Numbered from the stretch's first letter, positions 29,420 to 40,337 are shown. The stretch: DNA of 64,000 nt from Rhodococcus ruber NBRC 15591 (GCF_001894945.1 NZ_BCXE01000036.1:103000-166999), one strand, 5' to 3'. Numbers and translations: made by a program. Notes: generated by a model from the sequence alone, not told the origin.

Positions 29420-29555
29420 TGTTCCTCCTGTTGCCCGTGGGCCGCTCGGAGCGCGGCCGTCACCGGTTCCCATCCTGCCTGCTGCATCGTCGCGCCCGGG
29501 CGGGCCCGCGGGGCTATTGTGAAGGTCGCCACCGTGCGTCGCCCCAGGGAGTCGT

Positions 29556-30989
29556 ATGCAGAAGCCGAAGTCAGTCGTAGTCCCGAGCGGAGAATCCGCA
29601 CATCGGGCGGGTGTCGAGCGCCTGTTGCGTTCCTACCGCGCCATCCCTGCCGACGCCCCCGTGCGCCTGGCGAAGAAGACCTCCAACCTCTTCCGGGCCC
29701 GGGCCCGGGTGAACGCGCCCGGCCTCGACGTGTCCGGCCTCGGCGGCGTCGTCTCCGTCGACCCCGTCGCGCGCACCGCCGACGTCGCCGGCATGTGCAC
29801 CTACGAGGACCTGGTCGACGCGACCCTGCCCCACGGCCTCGCACCCCTGGTGGTGCCGCAGCTGAAGACGATCACGCTCGGCGGCGCGGTCACCGGGCTC
29901 GGCATCGAGTCGACCTCCTTCCGCAACGGCCTGCCGCACGAGTCGGTCCTCGAGATGGACATCCTCACCGGCGCGGGCGAGATCGTCACCGCCACCCCCG
30001 ACGGTGAGCACGCCGACCTGTTCCACGGCTTCCCCAACTCCTACGGCACCCTCGGCTACGCCACGCGCCTGCGCATCGAACTCGAACCGGTGAAACCGTA
30101 CGTGGCGCTGCGGCATCTGCGGTTCGACTCGCTCGACGAGATGCAGTCGGCCCTCGACCGCATCGCCACCGAGCGGGTGCACGCCGGGGTGCCGGTCGAC
30201 TACCTCGACGGGGTGATGTTCTCCGCCGCGGAGTCCTACCTGACCCTCGGGACGCAGACCGACGCCCCCGGCCCGGTCAGCGACTACACCGGCGAGGACA
30301 TCTACTACCGCTCGATCCAGCACGCATCCGTCAACCATCCGCGGACCGACCGCCTCACCGTCCGGGACTACCTGTGGCGGTGGGACACCGACTGGTTCTG
30401 GTGCTCGCGCGCCTTCGGCGCCCAGGACCCCCGGATCCGGCGGCTGTGGCCGAAGCGCCTGCTCCGCAGCAGCTTCTACTGGAAGCTGATCGCCCTCGAC
30501 CACCGCTACGGCGTCGCCGACCGTATCGAGCGGCGCAAGGGCAACCTGCCGCGCGAACGCGTCGTGCAGGACATCGAGGTGCCGATCGAACGGACCGCCG
30601 AGTTCCTGCGCTGGTTCCTCGACGAGATTCCGATCGAGCCGGTCTGGCTGTGCCCCTTGCGGTTACGGGAGGGCGGCCCGGTGGCGCGCGACGCCCAGCG
30701 GCCGTGGCCCCTGTACCCGCTCGAACCGAAACGCACCTATGTCAACGTCGGCTTCTGGTCGTCGGTCCCGGCCGTTGCCGGCGAGATCGAGGGCGCCGCG
30801 AACCGTCGCATCGAACACAAGGTCGCCGAGCTCGACGGCCACAAATCGCTGTACTCCGACTCGTACTACACGCGCGCGGAGTTCGAAGAGCTCTACTACG
30901 GCGGCGGGGACTATCCCGCCCTGAAGAAGCGTTACGACCCCGAATCCCGTTTGCTTGACCTCTTCTCGAAGGCGGTGCACAACAGATGA
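29556..30989 (+). CDS. FAD-binding oxidoreductase, PCMH/DHCR24-like (Rv3719-like)
   Basis: 477 residues. The PCMH-type FAD domain spans about 50-190 (VSVDPVARTADVAGMCTYED; VVPQLKTITLGGAVTGLGIE), and the C-terminal cap ends YPALKKRYDPESRLLDLF. The family includes delta-24 sterol reductase-like enzymes and the reductases that complete 10-methyl fatty acids. ATG at 29556 follows AGGGAG. Its stop overlaps the methyltransferase start (ATGA), so the two products probably act together on lipid acyl chains. Confidence 0.88.
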   Translation: MQKPKSVVVPSGESAHRAGVERLLRSYRAIPADAPVRLAKKTSNLFRARARVNAPGLDVSGLGGVVSVDPVARTADVAGMCTYEDLVDATLPHGLAPLVVPQLKTITLGGAVTGLGIESTSFRNGLPHESVLEMDILTGAGEIVTATPDGEHADLFHGFPNSYGTLGYATRLRIELEPVKPYVALRHLRFDSLDEMQSALDRIATERVHAGVPVDYLDGVMFSAAESYLTLGTQTDAPGPVSDYTGEDIYYRSIQHASVNHPRTDRLTVRDYLWRWDTDWFWCSRAFGAQDPRIRRLWPKRLLRSSFYWKLIALDHRYGVADRIERRKGNLPRERVVQDIEVPIERTAEFLRWFLDEIPIEPVWLCPLRLREGGPVARDAQRPWPLYPLEPKRTYVNVGFWSSVPAVAGEIEGAANRRIEHKVAELDGHKSLYSDSYYTRAEFEELYYGGGDYPALKKRYDPESRLLDLFSKAVHNR

Positions 30990-32287
30990 CCACGTTGCGA
31001 GAACCAGGCATTCCCGACGGCCGGCTCACGCTCGCCCAGATTCTCGAGACCGTGACCGGCGGCGAGCTGCCGGTGCGGTTCACCGCGTACGACGGCTCCA
31101 GCGCCGGCCCGGCGGACGCCCCGTACGGCCTGCGGTTGACCTCCACGCGCGGCACGACCTATCTGGCGACGGCACCCGGCGACCTCGGCATGGCCCGCGC
31201 CTACGTCTCGGGTGACCTCGAAGCCGAAGGCGTCCATCCCGGCAACCCGTACGAGCTCCTGAAGGCCCTGGGCGACTTGCACTTCCAGCGTCCACCGGCA
31301 CTGACGCTCGCGCAGATCGCCCGCTCGCTGGGGTTGGAGACGCTCAAGCCCATCGCGCCGCCCCCGCAGGAGCACCTGCCGCGCTGGCGCCGGTTCGCGG
31401 AGGGGCTCCGGCATTCGCGCAGCCGTGACGCCGAGGTGATCCACCATCACTACGACGTCTCCAACGCGTTCTACGAGCACGTCCTGGGCCCGTCCATGAC
31501 GTACACGTGCGCGCTGTTCGACTCCGAGGCGCAGAGTCTCGAGGACGCACAGGAGAACAAGTACCGCCTCGTCTTCGAGAAGCTGCGGCTGCAGCCCGGG
31601 GACCGTCTCCTCGACATCGGCTGCGGCTGGGGCGGGATGGTGCGGTACGCGGCACGGCGCGGCGTCAAGGCACTCGGCGTCACCCTGTCGCGGGAGCAGG
31701 CGGAGTGGGCGCAGAAGGCCATCGCCGACGAGGGACTCACCGACCTCGCCGAGGTCCGCTTCTCCGACTACCGCGACGTGCCGGAGACGGGCTTCGACGC
31801 GATCTCCTCGATCGGGCTGACCGAGCACATCGGCGTGCAGAACTACCCCACGTACTTCCGGCGGTTGCACGACAAGCTGCGCGAGGGCGGCTTGCTGCTC
31901 AATCACTGCATCACCCGTCCGGTCAACCGCGGCCCCGTCAAGGCCGGGGGCTTCATCGACCGGTACGTCTTCCCCGACGGGGAACTCACCGGCTCGGGGC
32001 GCATCATCACCGAGATCCAGGACATCGGCCTCGAGGTGCTGCACGAGGAGAACCTGCGCCAGCACTACGCGCTGACCCTGAAGGGCTGGTGCGAGAACCT
32101 CGTCGCCAACTGGGACGCGTGCGTCGCCGAGGTCGGCGAGGGCACCGCCCGCGTGTGGGGCCTGTACATGGCCGGTTCCCGCCTCGGCTTCGAACGCAAC
32201 GTCGTGCAACTGCACCACGTCCTGGCCGTCAAGCTCGGCCCGGATCAGGAGCCGAACGTCCCGCTGCGCCCGTGGTGGGTCGCATAG
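30986..32287 (+). CDS. Cyclopropane-fatty-acyl-phospholipid synthase family methyltransferase (Rv3720-like)
   Basis: 433-residue SAM-dependent enzyme. The N-terminal extension (about 1-140) precedes HHHYDVSNAFYEHVLGPSMT, then the SAM loop LLDIGCGWGGMV and the lipid/bicarbonate-site motifs IGLTEHIGVQNYPTYF and GGFIDRYVFPDG. It may cyclopropanate acyl chains or methylate them at C10. Coupling to an FAD reductase gene favours a methylene/methyl product, but sequence alone cannot decide. A long inverted repeat follows at 32301. Confidence 0.9.
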   Translation: MTTLREPGIPDGRLTLAQILETVTGGELPVRFTAYDGSSAGPADAPYGLRLTSTRGTTYLATAPGDLGMARAYVSGDLEAEGVHPGNPYELLKALGDLHFQRPPALTLAQIARSLGLETLKPIAPPPQEHLPRWRRFAEGLRHSRSRDAEVIHHHYDVSNAFYEHVLGPSMTYTCALFDSEAQSLEDAQENKYRLVFEKLRLQPGDRLLDIGCGWGGMVRYAARRGVKALGVTLSREQAEWAQKAIADEGLTDLAEVRFSDYRDVPETGFDAISSIGLTEHIGVQNYPTYFRRLHDKLREGGLLLNHCITRPVNRGPVKAGGFIDRYVFPDGELTGSGRIITEIQDIGLEVLHEENLRQHYALTLKGWCENLVANWDACVAEVGEGTARVWGLYMAGSRLGFERNVVQLHHVLAVKLGPDQEPNVPLRPWWVA

Positions 32288-32300
32288 GCCGCTCCGCGGC

Positions 32301-32344
32301 CCGTGCGCGGTTCTGGTAGTACCCACTACCAGAACCGCGCACGG
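32301..32344. terminator. 20-bp perfect inverted repeat, left member of a related pair
   Basis: Arms CCGTGCGCGGTTCTGGTAGT (32301-32320) and the exact reverse complement (32325-32344) with spacer ACCC. It follows the methyltransferase stop by 13 bases, and its right arm contains the stop codon of the leftward AbiEi-like gene, so it could terminate both. A near-identical hairpin lies at 33436-33477 on the other side of that gene. Confidence 0.75.
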
Positions 32345-33360
32345 CACGAGCAGGGGTTCGGCTCGTCCCGGACCCAGCCCAACCGGGTCAGCACCGTCTC
32401 CACCTCGCGCGCGACGTCGCACGGCGACGACGCCACCTCCCGGTATCCGAAGACCAGCCGCGATCGGCCGGCCAGCTCAGCGGCGTTGTCCCGACGCCGG
32501 TCGCGGAAGGCGACTTCGCGCATCGAATGCACCCACCTGCCGTCCAACCGCACCGTGAGCGGGCATCCGGCGCTGTCGTACGTGCAGTCCTCGTACAGGG
32601 TCCTGCCGTCCACGACGACCGGGCTCTGCCGGTCCGCCACGGGCAGTGCATGCGCACGCTCGACATCGATCGCGTAGTGGTACTCCAGGACGGACTGCAC
32701 CCCCTCCGCCAGCAGTGTCACGGCCTCGTCGAGCGCGGTCCGATACCGGTACGGCGGCCGCTCCTCGAGTCGCCGTCGCACGGTGTGCAGCCGGATCCCG
32801 GCGTTCGTGACCGTGGAGATCAGCGACAGGTACGCCTCCCGCGGCGACGGCTGCGCGGTGGCCAGATCCAGTGCGGTGTCGACCTTGGTCGTGCGCGGCA
32901 GGTACCGATCGACGCCGATGTGGGCGTGCGCCCGGGACCGGTGCACGATCACCCCCGGATGAAGAACGGCGTCCGGCTTCGACACCGGGAGCGTCGCTTT
33001 CCGTCCGGGTGCCCGCATCGTCGCTCGCTGGGGTAGGGCCGACCTGCCCACGGGAACGGTGATGTGCACCGGTGCGGTGTCGTCGACCGGGAGCATGCCC
33101 CACAGCTCCGCCGCAGTGCGATGGCTCAGCATCGCCGCTCCACCCCCGTAGAGCAGCGCCGCCTCGAGCACCATGGTCCGTGTCAGCGGCCCGCTGCTGA
33201 CGGCGTAGACGCCCTGCAGGACGCGCTGCCACCGCCCGGTGTCGAGCAGATGCCGCACCGTTCCCCGCCCCACCCCCAGGTCGGTCAGCTCGGTCTGGGT
33301 CACCAGGCCGGCTCGATCGTCGAACAGCTTCTGCACGTCGCTCTTCCCGAAGTCCCCCAT
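32326..33360 (-). CDS. AbiEi-type antitoxin domain protein with DUF559-like C-terminus
   Basis: 344 residues. The N-terminal winged-helix region resembles the AbiEi antitoxin domain (LVTQTELTDLGVGRGTVRHL; RWQRVLQGVYAVSSGPLTRT; AMLSHRTAAELWGML). The C-terminal part looks like a divergent Vsr/DUF559 nuclease fold (LTVRLDGRWVHSMREVAFRD, then RRRDNAAELAGRSRLVFGYR). No AbiEii toxin gene is adjacent. ATG at 33360 gives the family-like start; an in-frame GTG at 33423 is possible. The last codons lie inside an inverted repeat, giving the odd tail RARFW. Whether it is an antitoxin, a nuclease or neither is open. Confidence 0.72.
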   Translation of the reverse strand: MGDFGKSDVQKLFDDRAGLVTQTELTDLGVGRGTVRHLLDTGRWQRVLQGVYAVSSGPLTRTMVLEAALLYGGGAAMLSHRTAAELWGMLPVDDTAPVHITVPVGRSALPQRATMRAPGRKATLPVSKPDAVLHPGVIVHRSRAHAHIGVDRYLPRTTKVDTALDLATAQPSPREAYLSLISTVTNAGIRLHTVRRRLEERPPYRYRTALDEAVTLLAEGVQSVLEYHYAIDVERAHALPVADRQSPVVVDGRTLYEDCTYDSAGCPLTVRLDGRWVHSMREVAFRDRRRDNAAELAGRSRLVFGYREVASSPCDVAREVETVLTRLGWVRDEPNPCSCRARFW

Positions 33361-33435
33361 GCGGTCGATGATGGCGGACCCCGCGACGAACGAGGGCCCC
33401 CGACCGTGGCCGGGAGCCCTCACCTGTGGAGAACT

Positions 33436-33477
33436 CGTGCGCGGTTTTGGTAGCGATGGCTACCAAAACCGCGCACG
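33436..33477. terminator. 19-bp perfect inverted repeat, right member of a related pair
   Basis: Arms CGTGCGCGGTTTTGGTAGC (33436-33454) and its exact reverse complement (33459-33477) with spacer GATG. It starts five bases after the fadB stop at 33482, the place for a fadB terminator. 17 of 19 arm bases match the hairpin at 32301-32344, which is more than two independent terminators would share. Confidence 0.75.
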
Positions 33478-33481
33478 GGGG

Positions 33482-35632
33482 TCAGCGCAGGGACGCCGGG
33501 GGGGTGAAGCGCTCGCCGTACTTGGCGGCGAGTTCCTCGGCGCGCTTGACGAAGCCCTCCTTACCGCCGGGGTAGCCGGCGATGTACTGGGCGACGCCAC
33601 CGGTCCAGGCCGGGAAGCCGATGCCGAGGATCGAGCCGATGTTGGCGTCGGCGGTGGTGCGCAGCACGCCCTCGTCGAAGCACTTCTGCGTCTCGATGGC
33701 CTCGATGAACAGCATCCGCTCGATCAGGTCCTGGATCGGGATGTCCGTGGGGGCACTGTCGAACTTCTCCCGCAGGCCCGGCCAGATGCGGCTGCGCTTG
33801 CCGTCGACGTACTCGTAGAAGCCGCCGCCGCCCGCACGGCCCGGACGGCCCTCGTCGACGAGGAAGTCGACGACGGTGGACGAATCGTCCTGCGGCACCT
33901 TCAGTCCCGACGCCTCGGTCGCCGCCTCGGTCTCCTTGCGGATCTTCTGCATCAGCGTCAGGTTCAGCTCGTCCGACAGCTGCAGCGGCGGCGCCGGGTA
34001 GCCGGCCTGCGAACCGGCCTGCTCGATCGTCGCCGGCTCGATGCCCTCGCCGACCATGCGGATCGCCTCGTTGACGAACGTGCCGATGACGCGCGAGGTG
34101 AAGAAGCCCCGCGAGTCGTTGACGACGATGGGGGTCTTGCGGATCTGCTGGGCGAGATCGAACGCCTTGGCCAGCGTCGCGTCGGAGGTCTTCTCCCCGG
34201 CGATGATCTCGAGCAGCGGCATCTTGTCGACCGGCGAGAAGAAGTGCAGGCCGATGAAGTCCTCCTGCCGCGTCACGCCCTCCGCGAGACCGGTGATCGG
34301 CAGCGTCGAGGTGTTCGAACCGAGCACCGCGTCCGGCGCGACGACGTCCTGGATCTCCTGGAACACCTTGTGCTTGAGCTCGGTGTTCTCGAACACCGCC
34401 TCGATGACGAGGTCCGCACCCGCCAGATCGGCGACGTCCGCGCTGGGAGTGATGCGGGCAAGCAGCGCCGCGGACTTCTCCTCCGTCGTCTTGCCGCGCG
34501 AGAGCGCCTTGGCCTCGAGGCCCTCCGAGTACGCCTTACCCTTCTGCGCCGACTCGATCGAGACGTCCTTGAGGATCACGTCCATGCCGGCCTTGGCGCA
34601 CACGTAGGCGATGCCCGCGCCCATCATGCCGGCGCCCAGCACGGCGACCTTCCGGAAGGTGGTCTTCGGGAACGGCGTGCCGTCGGCCTGGTTCGGCCGT
34701 GACGCACCGGAATTGATGGCCTGCATGTCGAAGAAGAACGCCTGGATCATGTTCTTGGCGACCTGGCCGGTGACGAGCTCGGTGAAGTACCGGCCCTCGA
34801 TCTTCGACGCATTGTCGATGTCGACCTGCGAGCCCTCCACGGCGGCGGCCATGATGGCCCGCGGCGCCGGCATCGGGGCACCCTTGAGCTGCTTGCGCAG
34901 GTTCGCCGGGAACGCCGGCAGGTTCGCCGCGAACGCCGGCGACGCCGGGGTACCACCGGGGATCTTGAAGCCCTTCTTGTCCCAGGGCTGCACGCCGCCC
35001 TCGGGGTTGGCCTTGATCCACGCCTTGGCGGCGGGGACGAGTTCGTCGATGCTGCCGACGATCTCGTCGATCAGGCCGATCTCCTTCGCCTTGGCCGGGT
35101 TGTAGCGCTGCCCCTGCAGCAGCACCTGCATCAGCGCGGTCTGCAGACCCAGCATCCGCACGGTGCGGGTGACGCCGCCACCGCCGGGCAGCAGGCCCAG
35201 CGTGGCCTCGGGCAGGCCGATCTGGACGCCCTTGACGTCGGCCGCGATGCGGTGGTGGGTGGCGAGCGCGATCTCGAGGCCGCCGCCGAGGGCCGCGCCG
35301 TTGATCGCGGCGACGACGGGCTTGCCGAGGGTCTCGAGCCGGCGCAGGTCCGCCTTGATCGCCTCGACCTCGTCGAAGATCCGCTGCGCGTCCTCCGGCC
35401 CGACCTTGATCATGTTCTTCAGGTCGCCGCCGGCGAAGAAGGTCTTCTTGGCGGAGGTGATCACGACACCGGTGATGTCGTCCTTCTCGGCGACGAGGCG
35501 GTCGACGGTGGCCTTCATCGACGCCTTGTACAGCTCGTTCATGGTGTTCGCGCCCTGGTTCGGGTCGTCGAGGGTCAGCACCACGATGCCGTCGGCGTCG
35601 CGCTCCCAGCCGATCATGTTGTTCTCAGTCAC
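33482..35632 (-). CDS. fadB: Trifunctional-type fatty acid oxidation subunit FadB
   Basis: 716 residues: N-terminal enoyl-CoA hydratase domain (about 1-190: KTFFAGGDLKNM, NGAALGGGLEIALATHHRIA, GLPEATLGLLPGGGG) and C-terminal 3-hydroxyacyl-CoA dehydrogenase (NAD motif VAVLGAGMMGAGIA near 335; GLHFFSPVDKMPLLEII; SRGFFTSRV). It hydrates and oxidises beta-oxidation intermediates and hands them to FadA. GTG at 35632 is the start. It lies 28 bases downstream of fadA in one operon. Confidence 0.94.
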   Translation of the reverse strand: MTENNMIGWERDADGIVVLTLDDPNQGANTMNELYKASMKATVDRLVAEKDDITGVVITSAKKTFFAGGDLKNMIKVGPEDAQRIFDEVEAIKADLRRLETLGKPVVAAINGAALGGGLEIALATHHRIAADVKGVQIGLPEATLGLLPGGGGVTRTVRMLGLQTALMQVLLQGQRYNPAKAKEIGLIDEIVGSIDELVPAAKAWIKANPEGGVQPWDKKGFKIPGGTPASPAFAANLPAFPANLRKQLKGAPMPAPRAIMAAAVEGSQVDIDNASKIEGRYFTELVTGQVAKNMIQAFFFDMQAINSGASRPNQADGTPFPKTTFRKVAVLGAGMMGAGIAYVCAKAGMDVILKDVSIESAQKGKAYSEGLEAKALSRGKTTEEKSAALLARITPSADVADLAGADLVIEAVFENTELKHKVFQEIQDVVAPDAVLGSNTSTLPITGLAEGVTRQEDFIGLHFFSPVDKMPLLEIIAGEKTSDATLAKAFDLAQQIRKTPIVVNDSRGFFTSRVIGTFVNEAIRMVGEGIEPATIEQAGSQAGYPAPPLQLSDELNLTLMQKIRKETEAATEASGLKVPQDDSSTVVDFLVDEGRPGRAGGGGFYEYVDGKRSRIWPGLREKFDSAPTDIPIQDLIERMLFIEAIETQKCFDEGVLRTTADANIGSILGIGFPAWTGGVAQYIAGYPGGKEGFVKRAEELAAKYGERFTPPASLR

Positions 35633-35660
35633 TGTGAATTCCCCAGTCCCTTCCGAAGTT

Positions 35661-36875
<1,215 letters not shown>

Positions 36876-36923
36876 AGTGCGCAGGTTCCTTCCCGTGCTT
36901 TGCGGATGCGAGGGGCGCCAGCT

Positions 36924-37021
36924 CGTGACAGCCGTCACGCCCGACGTCGTCCACCCTAGGAGCCGGGACGCCGCGGACTGAAGGACCGAACCGAGCGGAG
37001 TCCGTGACCGAACCGAGCGGA
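36924..37021 (-). promoter_or_regulatory. Palindrome plus 16-bp direct repeats upstream of fadA
   Basis: CGTGAC-AGCC-GTCACG occupies 36924-36939. GACCGAACCGAGCGGA occurs at 36984-36999 and again at 37006-37021, a 22-base period that puts both on one helix face. The segment is the only non-coding DNA between the response-regulator stop and the fadA start, so it probably holds the fadAB promoter. Confidence 0.5.
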
Positions 37022-37024
37022 CGT

Positions 37025-37675
37025 TCACACCCCCAGGCCGGCCTCGCGGGCCTGCACGATCGCGGCCGACCGGTCGGCCGCGCCGAGCTTGCCGAGCACG
37101 TTCGACACGTGGTTGCGCACCGTCTTCGGGCTCAGCACCAGGCGGCGGGCGATGGTGGCGTTGTCGTGCCCGCGCGCCATCAGGTCCAGCACCTCGCGTT
37201 CCCGGTCGGTCAGTTCCGGGAAGACCGTGGGCGCGAGGGTGCGGGAGGCCGCCATCGCGCCGATCGCCTTGGCAGCGACGGCGGCGCCGACGATGACCTC
37301 GCCGTCCGCGACGGCCCGGATCGCCCGCTCCACGCCCGACGGGTCCGCACCCTTGACGAGATAGCCGCGCGCCCCGGCGCGCACCGACGCGACGAGCGAG
37401 TCCTCGTCCTCGTGCATGGTCACCACCAGCACCCGCAACTCGGGGAACCGTCCGAGCAGCAGCCGGGTCGCCTCGATGCCCGAGCCGTCCCCGAGTTCGA
37501 GGTCCATGAGCACGACGTCGACGTCCGCGGTGATCACCTCGAGCGCCTCGGCGACCGAACTTGCCTGCGCCACCACCTCGATGCCGTCGAGGGTGCCCAG
37601 CAGGGCGACGAGGCCGAGCCGGAACACGGGATGATCGTCGACGACGGCGACGGCGATCGCCGTGGGGGCGCTCAC
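37025..37675 (-). CDS. NarL/LuxR-family response regulator
   Basis: 216 residues. Receiver domain (about 1-125) with acidic pair DD at 14-15, phosphoacceptor Asp in [15 protein letters not shown] and Lys in GYLVKGADP. The LuxR-type HTH begins [20 protein letters not shown] and continues [23 protein letters not shown] at 37675 overlaps the sensor-kinase stop (GTGA). It is the output partner of that kinase; target genes are unknown, with fadAB just downstream. Confidence 0.93.
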   Translation of the reverse strand: MSAPTAIAVAVVDDHPVFRLGLVALLGTLDGIEVVAQASSVAEALEVITADVDVVLMDLELGDGSGIEATRLLLGRFPELRVLVVTMHEDEDSLVASVRAGARGYLVKGADPSGVERAIRAVADGEVIVGAAVAAKAIGAMAASRTLAPTVFPELTDREREVLDLMARGHDNATIARRLVLSPKTVRNHVSNVLGKLGAADRSAAIVQAREAGLGV

Positions 37676-39606
37676 GACGGTCCCCACGGCAGGTGCGCCG
37701 TGACGACGGTGCCGTGCGGCTGCGCCCCCGTGATCGCGACGCTGCCGCCGACGTCCTCGGCGCGTTCGCGCATGCTGTGCGTCCCCACTCCCCGTCGCGC
37801 GTTCCGGTCCATCCCCCGGCCCGCGTCGCGCACCTCGAGGGTGAGCCGGTCCGCCGAGGCCCGCACGCGCACGCGGCATCCGTCGGCCGCGCTGTGCCGC
37901 CGCGCATTGGTGACCGCCTCGGCGGCGATGCCGTACGCCGCCGCGACGACCGGACCGCTGCGGCCCGAGGGCACGTCGGCGTCCACCTCGACACGAAACC
38001 CACTGCGCGAGTGGACAGCCGACATCTCCTCGAGCGCGGCGGCGAGACCGAGCTCGTCGAGCGCGGGCGGGAGCAGCCCCCGGGAGAGCTCGCGCACCCC
38101 CTCGACCTGGTGGTCGAGTTCGCGCAGCAGGGAGTCGATCAGCGGAACGGCGTCGGCGGAGTCGGTGTCGACGAGGTTGCGGGCGCCCTGCAGCCCGAGC
38201 CGGATCCCGGCCAGCGACGGACCGAGCCCGTCGTGCAGTTCCCGGCGGATGGTGCGGCGTTCGGCGAGCCGGGCCTCGGTGAGCCGGGCACGGGCCGCGT
38301 CGAGCTCCTCCGAGGATCGCAGCACCACGAGGCCGGCCTCGACCACGGAGGCGAGTTCGCCGAGTGCGCGGAGGCTGCGCGGCCCGAGGGTCTCGCCGGG
38401 TGGCGCCGTCACCGCGACCCGGCCGTCGCGCAGGACGACCTCCTCGGCGGGCCCGGTGGGGGTGCCCCAGCGGGCGAGCATCTCGTCGTCGCGGCGCACC
38501 GTCACGGACTCGAGTCGCAGCGCGACGCCGATGCCGGCGGCGAGATCCTCGAGCAGTTGCCGCGGCGTCTGTGCCCCGGCGAAGTGCCGGCCGAGCCGGC
38601 GCACCGCGCTCGCCGGATCGTCGCCCTCGCCGTAGACGAGGATGTGCACGCGCCGCGTCAGCCAGGCCCGGACCGGCTGCACCGCCAGCGCCACCGCGAC
38701 CGCGGCGACGGCCTGGGCCACGACCGAGCCGTCCGTGGGCAGGATCAGGGCGACGGTGGCGGTCACGACGAGGTAGCCGGTGGCGAGTACCGCGACGAGG
38801 CTGCCGGCGACGGCTGCGCGGCTGACGGCGAGGTCGAGCCCCCACAATCGTTGCCGCAGCACCACCACGAGGATCGCGATCGGGTAGAACGCCTGGGTGG
38901 CCAGGTGCAGCAGCGGGGTGAGCATCCACGGCAGGCCGGGCACCGCGAGCGGGATGTAGGACACGGCCATCAGTGCGGTGCCGAGCGCGAGCCAGCCCCG
39001 GCCGATGCGGTCGGACACCGGGCCGCGCCGCCACCGGTAGGTGATGTCCGCCGCGGCGAGCAGACCGACGGTGACGACGGGCAGCACGAGCCAGCCGACG
39101 GCGGTGCCGGTGAAGGTACGGGCCCAGAAGAACCAGCCGGTGACCGCGGCACCGGTGAGTACACCGAGGCGGGCGCGCCGGTCGAGCGGTGTGTCACGGA
39201 CCAACCAGGGCACCACCAGGAACAGCGCCAGGGTGCCGGGGATCCACGTGGTGCTCTGCAGGGGCGCGAGGACCCCGGCGAACGGCAGTCCGGGCCGCAC
39301 CTGCGCGAGCTTCGTCCACGCGTAGCTCAGGGCCGACAGCCCGACGCCGATCGAGGCGAGCGAGAGCAGCAGCGGCACCGGATGCACCCGGCGTGCGAGC
39401 ACCACCCCGGCGACGGTGCCGTATACCGCGGCGCCGACGACGTCGACGAGGAAGAACAGCTGGTCCGAGTCGAGGTCCGGACGAGCGGCCGCGAAGACGG
39501 CGAGGGCGGCGACGGCGAGACCGCACGACAGCACGGCGACGACGGCGGCGGGCCCCGGTGCGCCACCGGTGCCCGCCGCCGTCTCGGATGCGTCCGCAAC
39601 AGCCAT
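37672..39606 (-). CDS. Membrane sensor histidine kinase (HisKA_3 family)
   Basis: 644 residues. The first 340 residues hold about nine to ten hydrophobic helices. A GAF-like segment (about 365-450) follows, then the HisKA_3 dimerisation motif with the phospho-His ([20 protein letters not shown]) and a HATPase domain ([39 protein letters not shown]). The large membrane part suggests a lipid or membrane signal. ATG at 39606. It is coupled to the downstream response regulator. Confidence 0.93.
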   Translation of the reverse strand: MAVADASETAAGTGGAPGPAAVVAVLSCGLAVAALAVFAAARPDLDSDQLFFLVDVVGAAVYGTVAGVVLARRVHPVPLLLSLASIGVGLSALSYAWTKLAQVRPGLPFAGVLAPLQSTTWIPGTLALFLVVPWLVRDTPLDRRARLGVLTGAAVTGWFFWARTFTGTAVGWLVLPVVTVGLLAAADITYRWRRGPVSDRIGRGWLALGTALMAVSYIPLAVPGLPWMLTPLLHLATQAFYPIAILVVVLRQRLWGLDLAVSRAAVAGSLVAVLATGYLVVTATVALILPTDGSVVAQAVAAVAVALAVQPVRAWLTRRVHILVYGEGDDPASAVRRLGRHFAGAQTPRQLLEDLAAGIGVALRLESVTVRRDDEMLARWGTPTGPAEEVVLRDGRVAVTAPPGETLGPRSLRALGELASVVEAGLVVLRSSEELDAARARLTEARLAERRTIRRELHDGLGPSLAGIRLGLQGARNLVDTDSADAVPLIDSLLRELDHQVEGVRELSRGLLPPALDELGLAAALEEMSAVHSRSGFRVEVDADVPSGRSGPVVAAAYGIAAEAVTNARRHSAADGCRVRVRASADRLTLEVRDAGRGMDRNARRGVGTHSMRERAEDVGGSVAITGAQPHGTVVTAHLPWGPS

Positions 39607-39650
39607 GGTGCGGTGAGTATGCCCCGCGGCCGGTCCCGTCGCGCGGCAGC

Positions 39651-40337
39651 CTATCGGCGTGCCCTGTCGGAGACGGCGAATCCGACGCCGGCGACGAGCA
39701 CCCACACCGGGCCGACGAAGCCGGCCATGTACTGCAGCGGGGAGATCCCGAGCAGCGCCGTCAGGCCGCCGAGCACCACGCTCGCCCAGCCCAGCCACTG
39801 CGGCGTCGCGCCGTGGCGCAGCGAGGCGGCGGCCACCGCCAGGCCGCTGACCCCCGCGCCCACCCACAGCCACGGGATCGTGCCGACCCAGTGCGAACCG
39901 ACGACGGCGACCTCGGCGACCATCTGTCCCGGCTCGCTCAGCCCGAACAGCAATTCGGTGTCGAGGCCGGCGCCGAGCAGGCAGGCCGTCGCGGTGAGCA
40001 GCAGCCCGAACGCCGCGACTGCCGGCAGGAGGCTGTCGTCGGGCAGTGCGATCCGCAGGCGGCGCTGCAGACCCGCGGCGAAGATCAGCAGCAGCACCGT
40101 CGACACCATCAGCGACAGGTGCATCACCAGCAGTTCGGTCCGCTCACCCGCGAAGGCGTCGGCGATGGCGGACGCGTTGCCCGCCGTGGATTCGTCGTAG
40201 GCGGCGCCCATGCCCATGCTCGCCTGGATGGCGACCACCCCGGCGAGGCCGGCGACGGCCCCGCCCCAGGCCCAGGCGCTCGACGACGCGCGCCGTGCGC
40301 CCGTGCGGCTGTCCTCCGTCACGCTCGCTGTGCTCAT
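39651..40337 (-). CDS. Multi-pass membrane protein (possibly DUF4386-like)
   Basis: 228 residues with about six hydrophobic helices (GAVAGLAGVVAIQASMG; LLVMHLSLMVSTVLLLIFAA; AAFGLLLTATACLLGAGL; and more). No catalytic motif is recognised. ATG at 40337 has GGGAGGG nine bases upstream. It lies 44 bases before the sensor-kinase gene in the same direction, so it may be part of that signalling operon. A short tandem repeat sits 120-200 bases upstream. Confidence 0.8.
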   Translation of the reverse strand: MSTASVTEDSRTGARRASSSAWAWGGAVAGLAGVVAIQASMGMGAAYDESTAGNASAIADAFAGERTELLVMHLSLMVSTVLLLIFAAGLQRRLRIALPDDSLLPAVAAFGLLLTATACLLGAGLDTELLFGLSEPGQMVAEVAVVGSHWVGTIPWLWVGAGVSGLAVAAASLRHGATPQWLGWASVVLGGLTALLGISPLQYMAGFVGPVWVLVAGVGFAVSDRARR

